Shown one piece after another: positions 1 through 8,378 of a stretch of DNA of 64,000 nt. The translations under genes were made by a program, and so were the position numbers. The DNA comes from Lactococcus termiticola. Lineage in GTDB: Bacteria > Bacillota > Bacilli > Lactobacillales > Streptococcaceae. Position 1 is the stretch's first letter. Every line of letters begins with the position of its first letter. The notes under the pieces are model-generated. The model saw only the letters and a list, made by a program, of their open reading frames with translations, made no database searches and had not been told where the DNA came from. The stretch covers positions 62,001-126,000 of the forward strand of contig NZ_BFFO01000003.1 in NCBI RefSeq assembly GCF_003116835.1. The letters run 5' to 3'.

Positions 1-202
1 CCCCATACATCTCAGAAAGCCGGCGAGCAAAGCTCTGTGCCGTCGGATAGGCCTGGTTGCTGGTCTCCCAAAGATTAGAAATCAAGACCCTTTTAGCGAG
101 TGTCTCCTCAGTTAAAAGGCCTCTGAATCGAATCATGAGGCGGACCGTCTTAAACTTTTTAGTGGGAATAATATGAAGCTTGACGCCTTCAGTTAATTTC
201 AT
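1..202 (-). CDS. M16-family peptidase-like protein, YfmF type (partial, N-terminus only)
   Basis: Only the first 67 codons are present; the gene runs off the left edge. The start MKLTEGVKLHIIPTKKFKT and the following segment with LWETSNQAYPTAQSFARRLSEMYG match the N-terminus of the inactive M16 (pitrilysin-like) subunit that pairs with YmfH in Firmicutes and is now annotated as an EF-P modification-associated protein. This is family recognition from a short piece; no catalytic HxxEH can be seen in it. The gene is divergent from yaaA-recF. An AGGTAGAAAC ribosome-binding stretch and an extended -10 (TGATATAAT) at 233-238 lie upstream of its ATG. Confidence 0.7.
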   Translation of the reverse strand, partial: MKLTEGVKLHIIPTKKFKTVRLMIRFRGLLTEETLAKRVLISNLWETSNQAYPTAQSFARRLSEMYG

Positions 203-232
203 GTTTCTACCTGTCAATCCTTTATTTTATCT

Positions 233-241
233 ATTATATCA
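233..241 (-). promoter_or_regulatory. extended -10 promoter of the M16-like gene
   Basis: Read on the minus strand the sequence is TGATATAAT, a TGN-extended -10 box about 30 bases upstream of the ATG at 202. I see no good -35. Confidence 0.5.
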
Positions 242-281
242 GAAAGGAATAGCTTTTTGGCCGGACTTCCCTAAAAAATGT

Positions 282-287
282 TAAAAT
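282..287 (+). promoter_or_regulatory. extended -10 of yaaA, leaderless arrangement
   Basis: TGT-TAAAAT is followed by exactly six bases (AAGAGC) and then the ATG of yaaA at 294. Transcription would start at or next to the A of the start codon. No Shine-Dalgarno fits between them. Confidence 0.5.
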
Positions 288-293
288 AAGAGC

Positions 294-668
294 ATGCAAA
301 ATTTTAGTCTTTATCAGGAATATTTAACACTGGGCCAGTTTCTCAAAGAGGCTGCCCTGATCAGCACAGGAGGCCAGGCCAAGCTCTTTTTAGCTGAGCA
401 TGAGGGCGGTGTTTTTGTCAATGGCGAGCTTGAGAATCGCCGTGGCAAAAAGCTCGTCCCAGGCGACCAGTTAGAAATCCCAGCCCTTGACCTCGCTGTC
501 AGCTTCGTTGCTGCAAGCCCAGAAGACGTCGCAAGCCGTGAAGAAGAAAAGCTCGAAGAAGAGCGGGTACGGGCCCTGGTCAAAAAAATGAACGCCCAAA
601 ACAAGCCTGCTAAAGCTGAAAAATCAAAGAAGCCAAGCAAGCCCCGTAGCCCATTTAACAAAAAATGA
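294..668 (+). CDS. yaaA: S4-domain protein YaaA
   Basis: A 124-residue protein with the short S4 RNA-binding fold: FLKEAALISTGGQAKLFLAE and then VFVNGELENRRGKKLVPGDQ are the two S4 signature segments (about residues 17-60). The C-terminal third is a lysine-rich basic tail (EEEKLEEERVRALVKKMN to PRSPFNKK) longer than in compact YaaA proteins, probably an extra nucleic-acid contact. The gene overlaps recF by four bases (ATGA), so the two are translationally coupled. YaaA is the usual partner gene of recF in Firmicutes; its role is unproven, with ribosome assembly suggested for relatives. Confidence 0.85.
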   Translation: MQNFSLYQEYLTLGQFLKEAALISTGGQAKLFLAEHEGGVFVNGELENRRGKKLVPGDQLEIPALDLAVSFVAASPEDVASREEEKLEEERVRALVKKMNAQNKPAKAEKSKKPSKPRSPFNKK

Positions 669-1747
669 AAATCGACAAGATTCGCCTTCATCATTTTAGA
701 AATTATAAGGACCTCAGCCTGGACTTCCATCCCAATCTGAATATTTTTCTGGGCCAAAATGCACAAGGCAAGACTAATCTCCTGGAAAGCATCTATTTTC
801 TGGCCTTGACCCGGAGCCACCGGACCAGTCATGACAAGGAATTGATCAGCTGGGAGGAAAAAGAGCTGTCGGTCTCAGGTCTGGTCTCTAAGCAGAACAC
901 GACGGTTCCTTTGGAAGTTCGCCTCAATCGCAAGGGACGCGAGGCCTATGTTAACCGGCTTAAAGAGGCCAGATTAGCAGATTATATCGGGCAGCTCAAC
1001 CTCATCATGTTTGCCCCAGAGGATCTGGAGCTGATAAAAGGCTCTCCAGCCGTCCGCCGACGCTTTCTCGATATGGAAATCGGTCAGATTCGGCCAGTCT
1101 ACCTCTATGACAGCCTCCGCTACAACCGGGCCCTCAAGGAGCGCAATGCCTATCTGAAATTTGATGAAGACAAGATTGACTTAAATTTTCTCTCTGTTTT
1201 AGACAATCAACTGATTGCCCATGGCGAAAAAATCATGGCCGAGCGGGAAAACTTTATCAAGAACTTGGAATACTATGCTCAAAGCATCCACCAAAAGCTG
1301 ACCCACGGCAAGGAAAACCTGACCATCAGCTACCAACGCAAGGTCCAAGAGGACTTCCTTAAAGAGGTCGAAGGCCGGCATCGACTCGACATCATGCGGC
1401 ATCAGACCTCGATTGGCCCCCATCGCGACGACCTCCTCTTCTTTGTCAACGGCATCAACGTCGCTGACTTCGGTAGCCAGGGCCAACAGCGGACCGTCGC
1501 CCTCTCTATTAAACTAGCCGAGATTGATTTGATTCATGCGGAGACCGGAGACTACCCTATTCTGCTGCTCGACGACGTCATGAGCGAGTTGGACAATAGC
1601 CGACAGCTGGACCTGCTCGAGACCAGTCTCGACAAGACCCAGACCTTTATCACAACGACAACGCTTGAGCACTTACAGCATTTGCCAGAGCAATTAAGCG
1701 TGTTTCATGTTGATGATGGAAATGTTGAAGTTGAAAATCAGGTCTAA
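665..1747 (+). CDS. recF: DNA replication and repair protein RecF
   Basis: A 360-residue SMC-like ATPase that loads RecA onto gapped DNA with RecO and RecR. Walker A is GQNAQGKTNLLES near residues 30-42; the ABC-type signature region is FGSQGQQRTVALSIKLAE near 270-287; Walker B is PILLLDDVMSELD near 298-310. Length and domain order match the family. It starts inside the last codons of yaaA (ATGA overlap) and ends facing the DEAD-box helicase gene, with 31 bases between the two stops. No dnaA or dnaN lies nearby, as in other lactococci where recF is away from the origin. Confidence 0.95.
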   Translation: MKIDKIRLHHFRNYKDLSLDFHPNLNIFLGQNAQGKTNLLESIYFLALTRSHRTSHDKELISWEEKELSVSGLVSKQNTTVPLEVRLNRKGREAYVNRLKEARLADYIGQLNLIMFAPEDLELIKGSPAVRRRFLDMEIGQIRPVYLYDSLRYNRALKERNAYLKFDEDKIDLNFLSVLDNQLIAHGEKIMAERENFIKNLEYYAQSIHQKLTHGKENLTISYQRKVQEDFLKEVEGRHRLDIMRHQTSIGPHRDDLLFFVNGINVADFGSQGQQRTVALSIKLAEIDLIHAETGDYPILLLDDVMSELDNSRQLDLLETSLDKTQTFITTTTLEHLQHLPEQLSVFHVDDGNVEVENQV

Positions 1748-1762
1748 GAAAAGTCGATTCCC

Positions 1763-1793
1763 TAAAAAAAGCAGTCTCTTAGAAAGACTGCTT
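1763..1793 (-). terminator. intrinsic terminator of the DEAD-box helicase gene, overlapping its stop codon
   Basis: AGCAGTCT (1770-1777) pairs with AGACTGCT (1785-1792) around a seven-base loop that contains the helicase stop codon (1779-1781). On the minus strand it is followed by a run of T residues (1764-1769). The 3' arm lies beyond the stop; the 5' arm is the last codons of the gene. Confidence 0.75.
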
Positions 1794-3119
1794 TCTTGAT
1801 TCACGCTGTTTCCGTGCATTCTTATTGCGCTCGGCACGGCGTTTTTTCTTGTTTTCTTCTTCTATTTGCCATTTAATCGCCCGCTTGTAGCCCGGCTTAA
1901 CCTTTTTCTTACCCTTTGCAATGGCACCCCGGGTCAGGTTTGAAATCTCGGCAGGCGCCTTGGTCCTCTTTTCACGACGGTCCCGGTCATAAGAATCGAT
2001 GATTTCGCCATTGCGAATAGCTTTTGGCTCAAATTTCACGCCCATTTTTTCAATCTCACGAATGCTGGCATCATCAGACGGCGCATAAATCGTAATCGCT
2101 GTCCCCTTAAGACCATTTCGGCCAGAACGGCCCACCCGGTGGACAAAGAAGGTCAGGTCTTGAGGAATCTCATCATTGATAATGTGACTGACGCCCTCAA
2201 TATCAATCCCACGAGCCGCAATATCCGTCGCAATCACATATTGATAATCCAGATTCTTGATGGCATTCATGGTCCGCTTGCGTTCGCGAGGTGGGATGTC
2301 ACCGTGAATCTTGGCAGCCTTGACGCCATTATTGGTCAAAAAGGCATGAATCTCATCAACCCGCCCCTTGGTATTGGCAAAAATCATGGCCATATATGGG
2401 TTGATGATTTGGGTCAGTTGGAGGATCAGCTGGTTGTTAGAAGCCCCTTTATTTGAGAGCAACCAGTTTTCAATCGTGTCAGAGATGACCGTCTTGTTGG
2501 CAATCTTTTCCATGACCGGATTTGACAGGTATTTCTTGAGGAAGGGCTGGAGCTTTTGGGGAATGGTCGCTGAGAAGACCAGCATCTGGACCTTGTCTCC
2601 AAAGCTAGCCGCAATCTTGTCAACCTCTGCCAAAAAGCCCATGTCCAGGGTCATATCAGCCTCGTCGACCACGAAAGTCTTCGCCGTATAAGCCTTGAGG
2701 CTGCCCTCGCTCATCAAATCCCAGAGCCGGCCTGGTGTTCCAATGACGATATGGGGCTGGCCAGCCTCGAGTTTTCTGATTTGACGGACCTTGTCGGTCC
2801 CGCCTACAAAGTTAGACACTTTAATCCGTTCATCAAATTTCACAAAGACCTTGGCAGCCTCATAAATCTGAGTCGCCAACTCACGAGAAGGAGCTGCAAT
2901 CACAGCTTGGACTTCATCCAGCTCAGGATTTAGCTTTTGGAAAATCGGCAAAAGAAAGGTATGGGTCTTTCCAGAACCTGTCTTTGATTCGCCGACCAGG
3001 TCACGACCTTTGAGGATGATAGGAATCAGCTTTTCCTGGACCTCGGTAGGCTGGATGAACTTAATCGAGCCGAGGGCCTGATTGATATTATCGTTAAAAT
3101 TAAAGTCTGTAAATTTCAT
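1779..3119 (-). CDS. DEAD-box ATP-dependent RNA helicase (CshB-like)
   Basis: A 446-residue helicase with all motifs in order: Q motif near FIQPTEVQEKLIP, motif I SKTGSGKT, Ia PSRELA, Ib TPGR, II VDEAD, III SATI, IV FANTKGR, V ATDIAARGID, VI HRVGRSGR. The last 60 residues are a basic Lys/Arg tail typical of cold-shock or ribosome-assembly helicases. The start has an AGGAG ribosome-binding site and an extended -10. It probably remodels structured RNA in translation or decay; CshB of Bacillus is the closest named type I can suggest, without certainty. The gene appears to be transcribed alone. Confidence 0.9.
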   Translation of the reverse strand: MKFTDFNFNDNINQALGSIKFIQPTEVQEKLIPIILKGRDLVGESKTGSGKTHTFLLPIFQKLNPELDEVQAVIAAPSRELATQIYEAAKVFVKFDERIKVSNFVGGTDKVRQIRKLEAGQPHIVIGTPGRLWDLMSEGSLKAYTAKTFVVDEADMTLDMGFLAEVDKIAASFGDKVQMLVFSATIPQKLQPFLKKYLSNPVMEKIANKTVISDTIENWLLSNKGASNNQLILQLTQIINPYMAMIFANTKGRVDEIHAFLTNNGVKAAKIHGDIPPRERKRTMNAIKNLDYQYVIATDIAARGIDIEGVSHIINDEIPQDLTFFVHRVGRSGRNGLKGTAITIYAPSDDASIREIEKMGVKFEPKAIRNGEIIDSYDRDRREKRTKAPAEISNLTRGAIAKGKKKVKPGYKRAIKWQIEEENKKKRRAERNKNARKQRESRKQSF

Positions 3120-3163
3120 GTTTCTCCTAGCCAGCTTAAAGTGGCCTTTTTCTAGTCCTACTC

Positions 3164-3172
3164 ATTATAACA
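3164..3172 (-). promoter_or_regulatory. extended -10 promoter of the helicase gene
   Basis: The minus strand reads TGTTATAAT (TGN-extended -10) about 45 bases before the ATG. There is no convincing -35. Confidence 0.5.
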
Positions 3173-3225
3173 AATGCTGGCCTTTTTAGCTAATGGCCCA
3201 GGCTCCCATCCATATATAATGGCAA

Positions 3226-3252
3226 AAGAAAAACCAGCCTCAGCTGATTTTA
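3226..3252 (-). terminator. intrinsic terminator after sodA
   Basis: On the minus strand AAATCAGC, a four-base loop TGAG, then GCTGGTTT, followed by TTTCTTTT. It lies about 12 bases after the sodA stop. Confidence 0.75.
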
Positions 3253-3262
3253 CTAAGAGAAC

Positions 3263-3880
3263 TTATTTCGCAGCAGCGTAAAGTTCGTTGACCTTGTCCC
3301 AGTTGACCAGGTTGAAGAAGGCTTCAATGTAGTCAGGACGGACATTGTGGTACTTCAGGTAGTAGGCATGTTCCCAGACATCAAGGCCAAGAACTGGTGT
3401 TTGACCATCAGTGATTGGGTTGTCTTGGTTTGCAGTTGAAACGACTTTCAGTTCACCTTTTTCAACAACGAGCCAGGCCCAGCCTGAACCAAAGCGACCA
3501 GTTGCCGCAGCCTTAAATTGAGCCTTGAATTCTTCAAATGATCCAAAGGCCTTAGCGATGGCATCGCCGATTTCACCGTCTGCATGGTTTTGTGAGCCAT
3601 CAGTATTAGGACGGAGCCAGTTCCAGAATTGGCTGTGGTTCAAGTGTCCACCACCATTGTTGCGGACTGCCATCTGGATGTCAGCTGGGACATCTTTCAA
3701 GCCAGCGACCAATTCTTCGATTGATTTTTCACCGAGTTCAGGATGCTTTTCAATCGCAGCATTCAAGTTTGTCACATAAGTGTTGTGATGCTTGTCATGG
3801 TGGAGCTTCATGGTTGCTTCATCAAAGAAGGGCTCCAAGGCATCGTAAGCGTAAGGCAGGTCTGGAAGTGTGTAAGACAT
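3263..3880 (-). CDS. sodA: superoxide dismutase, Mn type
   Basis: A 205-residue cytoplasmic enzyme converting superoxide to peroxide and oxygen. Metal ligands are all present: H27 (MKLHHDKHH), H82 (HLNHSQFW), D167 and H171 (DVWEHAYY). GGGHLNHS and the NQDNP segment favour the manganese form found in lactococci. Length matches lactococcal SodA. It is monocistronic, with its own consensus promoter and terminator. The start [17 protein letters not shown] is the usual family start and has AAGGAG upstream. Confidence 0.95.
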   Translation of the reverse strand: MSYTLPDLPYAYDALEPFFDEATMKLHHDKHHNTYVTNLNAAIEKHPELGEKSIEELVAGLKDVPADIQMAVRNNGGGHLNHSQFWNWLRPNTDGSQNHADGEIGDAIAKAFGSFEEFKAQFKAAATGRFGSGWAWLVVEKGELKVVSTANQDNPITDGQTPVLGLDVWEHAYYLKYHNVRPDYIEAFFNLVNWDKVNELYAAAK

Positions 3881-3912
3881 GGGATAAATCTCCTTTTCTC
3901 TATTCTAATTCG

Positions 3913-3941
3913 ATTATATGCCATTGGGCCTAAAGTTTCAA
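3913..3941 (-). promoter_or_regulatory. sodA promoter
   Basis: Minus strand: TTGAAA (3936-3941), 17-base spacer, TATAAT (3913-3918). A near-consensus vegetative sigma-A promoter about 33 bases before the ATG. Confidence 0.85.
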
Positions 3942-3960
3942 ATAATAAGCTTAAAAACTT

Positions 3961-5013
3961 TTAATCAAAGCCTTTAATCTGGTCGATAAAGGCCTTAGCA
4001 GATGGGCTGTAGAGGAACTTCTGGCTTTGGAGTTCTTCCCAGTTTTTGGCCCCTTGAAGGAGATAAAACTTTGTCAAGTCCGCCTTCCAGGCTTGGATCG
4101 TCTTGGCCAGAGCCTCTTGGCCCTCAGTCATCAAGACTTTCAGGAAATAGCCAGCAGAGCTGACAAGATTGGCCCCTGATCCCAGGCTCTTAAAAATCTG
4201 CTCAGCCGACTGGATGCCACCCGTTGCGACAAGAGCCTTATCAGCTTTGACCTGCTTGGCCGAAAGCAAACTCTCGACCGTCGTCAGGCCAAAGTCCTGG
4301 AGGCTGAAGTCGCCCCCCCGGTCATGCTCGATTCGGGCAAAATTGGTCCCGGATTTCCCGCCAAGATTGATGCCGTCAATCGCTGTCTCTGAAAGTCTTT
4401 CGAGCATCTCTGGACTCATGCCAAAGCCGACTTCTTTGACGATGACGGGGACTTCTAGGCCTTCGGCAATCTTCTGGATATTGTCCAACCAGTAAAAAGC
4501 CCTGTCGCCTTCACCCTGCTTCATTGAAAGCTCTTGGGCTGTGTTGACATGAATTTCTAAAGCATTGGCCTCGAGCATGTCGACTGCCTTCTTGGCAGAT
4601 TCTAAGTCATGGCCGGCACCGATATTAGCGAGGATAAAGCCATCTTTATGGATTTGTCTGACCCGGCGAAAGCCAGCTTCCAATTCTGGAAATTTGAGGG
4701 CAATCGACTGGGAGCCGACGGCCATCGACAGATTTTCTTGGCTGGCGACCTCGGCCAGCTCTTCATTGAGCCGGTCGCCCCGCTCAGAACCGCCGGTCAT
4801 GGCCTCGATATAAAAAGGAAATTCAAAGCGATTTCCAAATACGGAAACAGACAGGTCAATGTCAGTCTCAGCCAGCTCAGAAAAACGAGGCAGCAGGCGA
4901 AGGTCGTCAAAAGAGAGGCCTGAAAAAGACTCTGGGCCCGTCTTCCACTGCTTCAAGGCCAATGAGAGATGCTCATCCTTGCGGTGTTGATGTATTGCTT
5001 TATCTGTGCTCAT
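3961..5013 (-). CDS. fni: isopentenyl-diphosphate delta-isomerase, type 2 (FMN-dependent)
   Basis: A 350-residue TIM-barrel flavoprotein that interconverts IPP and DMAPP using FMN and NAD(P)H. Diagnostic parts: RKDEHLSLAL at the N-terminus, YIEAMTGGSERGDRLNEELA, MAVGSQ near residue 97, VIVKEVGFGMS, the glycine-rich LGGKSGTNFARIE, and ATGGIQSAEQ near the FMN phosphate. It is the last gene of the mevalonate cluster, six bases after mvaK2, so it is co-transcribed with it. Its product supplies both C5 units needed by UppS, also encoded in this window. Confidence 0.95.
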   Translation of the reverse strand: MSTDKAIHQHRKDEHLSLALKQWKTGPESFSGLSFDDLRLLPRFSELAETDIDLSVSVFGNRFEFPFYIEAMTGGSERGDRLNEELAEVASQENLSMAVGSQSIALKFPELEAGFRRVRQIHKDGFILANIGAGHDLESAKKAVDMLEANALEIHVNTAQELSMKQGEGDRAFYWLDNIQKIAEGLEVPVIVKEVGFGMSPEMLERLSETAIDGINLGGKSGTNFARIEHDRGGDFSLQDFGLTTVESLLSAKQVKADKALVATGGIQSAEQIFKSLGSGANLVSSAGYFLKVLMTEGQEALAKTIQAWKADLTKFYLLQGAKNWEELQSQKFLYSPSAKAFIDQIKGFD

Positions 5014-5019
5014 TGTCCT

Positions 5020-5988
5020 TCACTGTCCTTCGTTTGTCTTGCTAGCAATCTTTATTTTTTCAAGGATGATGCCTTGCTCGGCCAGCTTTTCAGCCAGCTT
5101 GGTCAGGTCTCTTCCATTTTTGGAGAAAAGAATAAGGTTCTCTCCAAAGCCAGAGCCTGAGACCTTGGCGACCAGGTCGGTTTCTTTATTGAGCGTTTCA
5201 AGTGCCAGGCTGAGCTTATCTGTCAGGTAGGCTTCGGGTAGGCTGTCAATCAGGAGCGCTTGATTTTCTATCAAGGCCAGCTTGAAGGCTTCAAAGTCAG
5301 CTGTCTGAATCGCCCTAGCAAGCTCTTCTACCAACTGGTCTGAACGCTCGAAAAAGCCTTCAGGCAGAGCAATCTTCAGCTTGTCGCCCGTCTTAACAGA
5401 CTTGCCTGTCTTGACGATATAGGTCTCCCAGGCTGGCAGAAGCAGGCTGTCAATTTTCCAGTTTTGAAAATCAGCATCAGGCGACTGGTAGGCCATCAGG
5501 CCACCGGTCAAGATACTGGCCACATCCCCCATAGAGCCAGAGCCCTGAACCTCTCGGTGAGCCCGACCAGCGATCTCAAAGCAAGCCTTCTGGTCAAGGC
5601 CGAGCCCCAAAAAGCTATTGACAGCCTGGACTACAGCCACAACAACTGCGGCTGACGAGCCGTAACCCGTCTTATCCTCTCCGTAGCCCAGCGGGCTGTC
5701 AATCTCAATTCCCAATTCTGGAAATCCCTGTCTGCCTGAAGCCTTCAAGGTCTTCTGCAGGGCGGTCAGGGCAAAAGCCCATCCGCCGGCTTCGATTTCA
5801 AAGGCATTGATTAAAAAGTCATGGTCGGCTAAGGGCACATTGGTCCTAAGCCGTGAATGGCCTTGTCTCTCAGAAATCCTGACCTTCAAGCCGGTCTCGA
5901 CTGCCACACAGATGGCCTTGCCATTGCTCCTCGTCACAGCATATTCTCCTGCGACAAAGAGCTTGCCGGGAATCGTCAGCTCAATCAT
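5020..5988 (-). CDS. mvaK2: phosphomevalonate kinase
   Basis: A 322-residue GHMP kinase that phosphorylates 5-phosphomevalonate to the diphosphate. The N-terminal KLFVAGEYAV motif and the ATP loop PLGYGEDKTGYGSSAAVVVA (near residues 95-115, Gram-positive type with an inserted acidic segment before GYGSSA) are clear; VAKVSGSGFGENLILF is the C-terminal GHMP motif 3. The ATG overlaps the end of mvaD by eight bases and the stop is six bases before fni, so the three are coupled. The length is slightly short for the family (about 330-360). Confidence 0.93.
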   Translation of the reverse strand: MIELTIPGKLFVAGEYAVTRSNGKAICVAVETGLKVRISERQGHSRLRTNVPLADHDFLINAFEIEAGGWAFALTALQKTLKASGRQGFPELGIEIDSPLGYGEDKTGYGSSAAVVVAVVQAVNSFLGLGLDQKACFEIAGRAHREVQGSGSMGDVASILTGGLMAYQSPDADFQNWKIDSLLLPAWETYIVKTGKSVKTGDKLKIALPEGFFERSDQLVEELARAIQTADFEAFKLALIENQALLIDSLPEAYLTDKLSLALETLNKETDLVAKVSGSGFGENLILFSKNGRDLTKLAEKLAEQGIILEKIKIASKTNEGQ

Positions 5989-6946
5989 AGCTCAAGCCTC
6001 CGCCAGCATGGGCAATTTCAAATGCCATATTTGGAAATTCATTCTTGAAACGGGCCAGAAGCTCAGTCTCGCTTGCCTTATCTGTAATGATTTTTACATT
6101 AGGCCCAGCATCCATGGTTGCAAAGGCCAAGAGGCCAGACCTATAGCAAGCCTCTGTAAAGGCCAGCACCTGCCGGGTTTCATCGATAAAATAGTCAAAA
6201 GGCTCCGGGCAAAGGCGGTTTTGCTCATGCATGCCGAGGGCATTATCCTGGGCAATCAGGCCGATTTGTTCAATGTCATGGGCCTGGACGGCCGACTTCA
6301 TTTCCTTAAGCTGGCGGGCAGATTTTTCGACCCAGGCCCCATAAGATGGTGCCTTTTGGGCCAGCTGCATGCCACGGGTCGACGACATCTTCTTTTCCTT
6401 CTGGGAAATCTCGGCGACAATCATCGACAGGCCGATGTCCTCATCATAAAAGGGCTCGGCATAAGAGCTGGCATCGTCATGGCCCTTGTTCCAGATGGCG
6501 AAATTTCCAAAAATGGAACGAGAAGCAGAACCTGAGCCAATCCGAGCAATCCGAGACATCTCTCTATCGTTTTCAGGCAAGTCTAGCAATCTAACGAGGG
6601 CTCCGGTCAAGGCCGCAAAGCTTGAGGCACTTGAAGCAAGGCCTGCCGCCGTCGGCACATGGTTCTGCGAGTCAATCAAGAGGCCAGGAAAATCCTGGCC
6701 GGTCTTCTGCCGGACAAGGTCTAGAAATCCCTTGACCCGGGTCGCATCCGTCCCTTCGCCGTTCAAAATCAAGCGGTCTTGCCCTGACGCGTCAAAAGAG
6801 AGCTCGGTCGTCGTATAAAACTTGTCGAGTGTCATCGACAGGCTCGAGGTTGTCGGGATATTAAGGCTGACATCAGCCTTCCCCCAATACTTGATCAGGG
6901 CGATATTGGTGTGGGCCGTTGCCCGAACTTTTGCTTGCTTTATCAT
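5981..6946 (-). CDS. mvaD: diphosphomevalonate decarboxylase
   Basis: A 321-residue GHMP-family enzyme making IPP from diphosphomevalonate with ATP. ATAHTNIALIKYWGK and LNIPTTSSLSMTLD are the substrate-binding signature of the family; VPTAAGLASSASSFAALT is the ATP loop; FATMDAGPNVKII carries the catalytic-aspartate region near the C-terminus. Length is normal. It is followed by mvaK2 with an eight-base overlap and preceded by a small gene of unknown function 12 bases away. Confidence 0.95.
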   Translation of the reverse strand: MIKQAKVRATAHTNIALIKYWGKADVSLNIPTTSSLSMTLDKFYTTTELSFDASGQDRLILNGEGTDATRVKGFLDLVRQKTGQDFPGLLIDSQNHVPTAAGLASSASSFAALTGALVRLLDLPENDREMSRIARIGSGSASRSIFGNFAIWNKGHDDASSYAEPFYDEDIGLSMIVAEISQKEKKMSSTRGMQLAQKAPSYGAWVEKSARQLKEMKSAVQAHDIEQIGLIAQDNALGMHEQNRLCPEPFDYFIDETRQVLAFTEACYRSGLLAFATMDAGPNVKIITDKASETELLARFKNEFPNMAFEIAHAGGGLSYD

Positions 6947-6958
6947 ATTTCTAAAAAA

Positions 6959-7228
6959 TTAAAATTGGTCGTAAATCCGGGTCTGGGCTTCTGGGTAGCT
7001 GGCTTCAAGCTCAGTCTTGAACTGGCTGCTGTATTTTGAAAAGATGATTTCGCTGTCAGCTCCTTTGCTTTCGCCAAGAGCGATTTTCAGCTCTTTGAGC
7101 GTGACCTGCTCAGCTTCTGGCAGGGCCTGTTTGATTTCATCAAAATAGGCGGTTGCCCTTGGCGATGCCCCAAAGTCGTGGCCCTGAATCAGGCCACCTT
7201 TTGTTTCGGTTAAAAAGAATGATTTCAT
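6959..7228 (-). CDS. small protein of unknown function inside the mevalonate cluster
   Basis: An 89-residue soluble protein with no motif I recognise and no membrane segment or signal peptide. It is acidic, with a predicted mixed alpha/beta pattern (KSFFLTETKGGLIQGHDFG, then YFDEIKQALPEAEQ and IYDQF at the end). It has a good ribosome-binding site (AAGGAGCTTCTC-ATG) and its own -10 (TATAAT at 7263-7268), and lies 12 bases before mvaD, so it is probably co-transcribed with mvaD-mvaK2-fni. The usual Gram-positive mevalonate operon has no gene here. A function in the pathway is only a guess from position. Confidence 0.75.
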   Translation of the reverse strand: MKSFFLTETKGGLIQGHDFGASPRATAYFDEIKQALPEAEQVTLKELKIALGESKGADSEIIFSKYSSQFKTELEASYPEAQTRIYDQF

Positions 7229-7262
7229 GAGAAGCTCCTTTTCTTAGTGAATATCTGCTTCT

Positions 7263-7268
7263 ATTATA
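7263..7268 (-). promoter_or_regulatory. -10 box before the small gene and mvaD-mvaK2-fni
   Basis: Minus strand GATATAATAG lies about 35 bases before the ATG at 7228 and just after the mvaK1 terminator. The -35 region is only a T-rich stretch, so the promoter may be weak or activator-dependent. Confidence 0.45.
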
Positions 7269-7282
7269 TCATGAAAGCAGGA

Positions 7283-7308
7283 AAAAAAGGCCGGAGCTCC
7301 GACCTTAG
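7283..7308 (-). terminator. intrinsic terminator of mvaK1, overlapping its stop codon
   Basis: Minus strand AAGGTCGG-AGCT-CCGGCCTT followed by seven T residues. The TAA stop of mvaK1 forms the base of the stem. It separates mvaK1 from the remaining mevalonate genes. Confidence 0.75.
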
Positions 7309-8237
7309 AAAGAATAGATCCAGGTGTTTTTAGCACCGGATTTCAGTAGTTTTTGGCTGATGTGAATCGCATCTTCTTCGTTTTTCGCCAGGGCAACCAT
7401 GACGCCACCTAGGCCAGAGCCAGTCAGCTTGGCACCCAGGGCCCGGTTGGCCATGGCTGTCTGGACCAGTGCATCCAGGCGAGGGTGGGAAACGCCGAGG
7501 TTGACAAGCTTTTCATGGGCTTCGCTCATGACCTCGCCAAGGCAGGCCATGCTATTATTCATGAGGCAGTCCTTGGTTTCCTTGGCCAGCTGACCCAGCT
7601 TTTCGATGGAGGCTTCTGCTTCTAGCTTAACTTCACTGAGTTTTTCAGAAACCACGCTGATGGCCTGGCTAGTGTAGCCGTGGATGCCAGAGTCTCCGAT
7701 GACTAAGAAGCCGGTAAATTCGTGGTCAAAGCCTTCGACAGCCTCTCCCTTGATGAACCAAAGGGGGCGTTCAGAGTTGACCGTCGCAACATCAATCCCT
7801 GATGAACGACCGTGCGTAATATTCTCAGAAAAATTAGCATAGGCCAGAAGGCTTTTCTCAGAAAGCTCTTCTTCAAAGAAGTCGTAGAAGGCCCGTGTAA
7901 TGGCAGTAGCGAGAGCCGCAGAAGCGCCAAGGCCACGACCGAGCGGGATATTTGAGTCGATTTCCAGAGAAAACTGGAGCTCGCTTGATTTGAAGTGCTT
8001 CAATAGGCGAAGAATCAACTGTCTCACACCCTCAAACTCATCACCCATCAAATCTAAGCGTCGTCTGAATTCATTATTTTCAATATATTGCCCCCGGCGG
8101 ATTTGGGAAATCGTGACGGTGGTCTTTAGGATTTTCACAGGCAGAGCAATCGCAGGCTGTCCGTAGACGACCGAGTGCTCTCCAATCAGGATGAGCTTGG
8201 CATGGGCCGAGCCAGAGCCTATTTTATTTTGTGTCAT
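7305..8237 (-). CDS. mvaK1: mevalonate kinase
   Basis: A 310-residue GHMP kinase, first enzyme of the lower mevalonate pathway. AHAKLILIGEHSVVYGQPAIA is the family N-terminus (shown here within 20 residues per stretch: AKLILIGEHSVVYGQPAIA), IPLGRGLGASAALATAITRA is the ATP loop near residues 95-114, SGIDVATVNSERPLWF is the substrate region, and LTGSGLGGVMVALA is motif 3. It ends in its own terminator but sits upstream of, and in line with, the other mevalonate genes. No clear Shine-Dalgarno is close to the ATG; a GGAGG lies too far upstream (about 25 bases). Confidence 0.94.
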   Translation of the reverse strand: MTQNKIGSGSAHAKLILIGEHSVVYGQPAIALPVKILKTTVTISQIRRGQYIENNEFRRRLDLMGDEFEGVRQLILRLLKHFKSSELQFSLEIDSNIPLGRGLGASAALATAITRAFYDFFEEELSEKSLLAYANFSENITHGRSSGIDVATVNSERPLWFIKGEAVEGFDHEFTGFLVIGDSGIHGYTSQAISVVSEKLSEVKLEAEASIEKLGQLAKETKDCLMNNSMACLGEVMSEAHEKLVNLGVSHPRLDALVQTAMANRALGAKLTGSGLGGVMVALAKNEEDAIHISQKLLKSGAKNTWIYSF

Positions 8238-8366
8238 AGTTGTATGGCTGCAAGGCAGCTATCCTCCAAATGTGTTTTTTAATTTACTGCTTAAAAAACT
8301 TACTTAGCTATTTTACAAAATGAAGACCTTAAAATCAAGTCTCCTAAATTTTCGACCTTTCTCTGA

Positions 8367-8372
8367 TATAAT
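8367..8372 (+). promoter_or_regulatory. extended -10, leaderless arrangement, before the 63-residue gene
   Basis: TGA-TATAAT, six bases (AGAGGC), then ATG at 8379. The transcript would begin at the start codon. Confidence 0.5.
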
Positions 8373-8378
8373 AGAGGC

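Noticed and set aside
665-1747. Chromosome origin near recF
   Set aside because: No dnaA or dnaN gene and I did not see a cluster of DnaA boxes; recF is not at the origin in lactococci.
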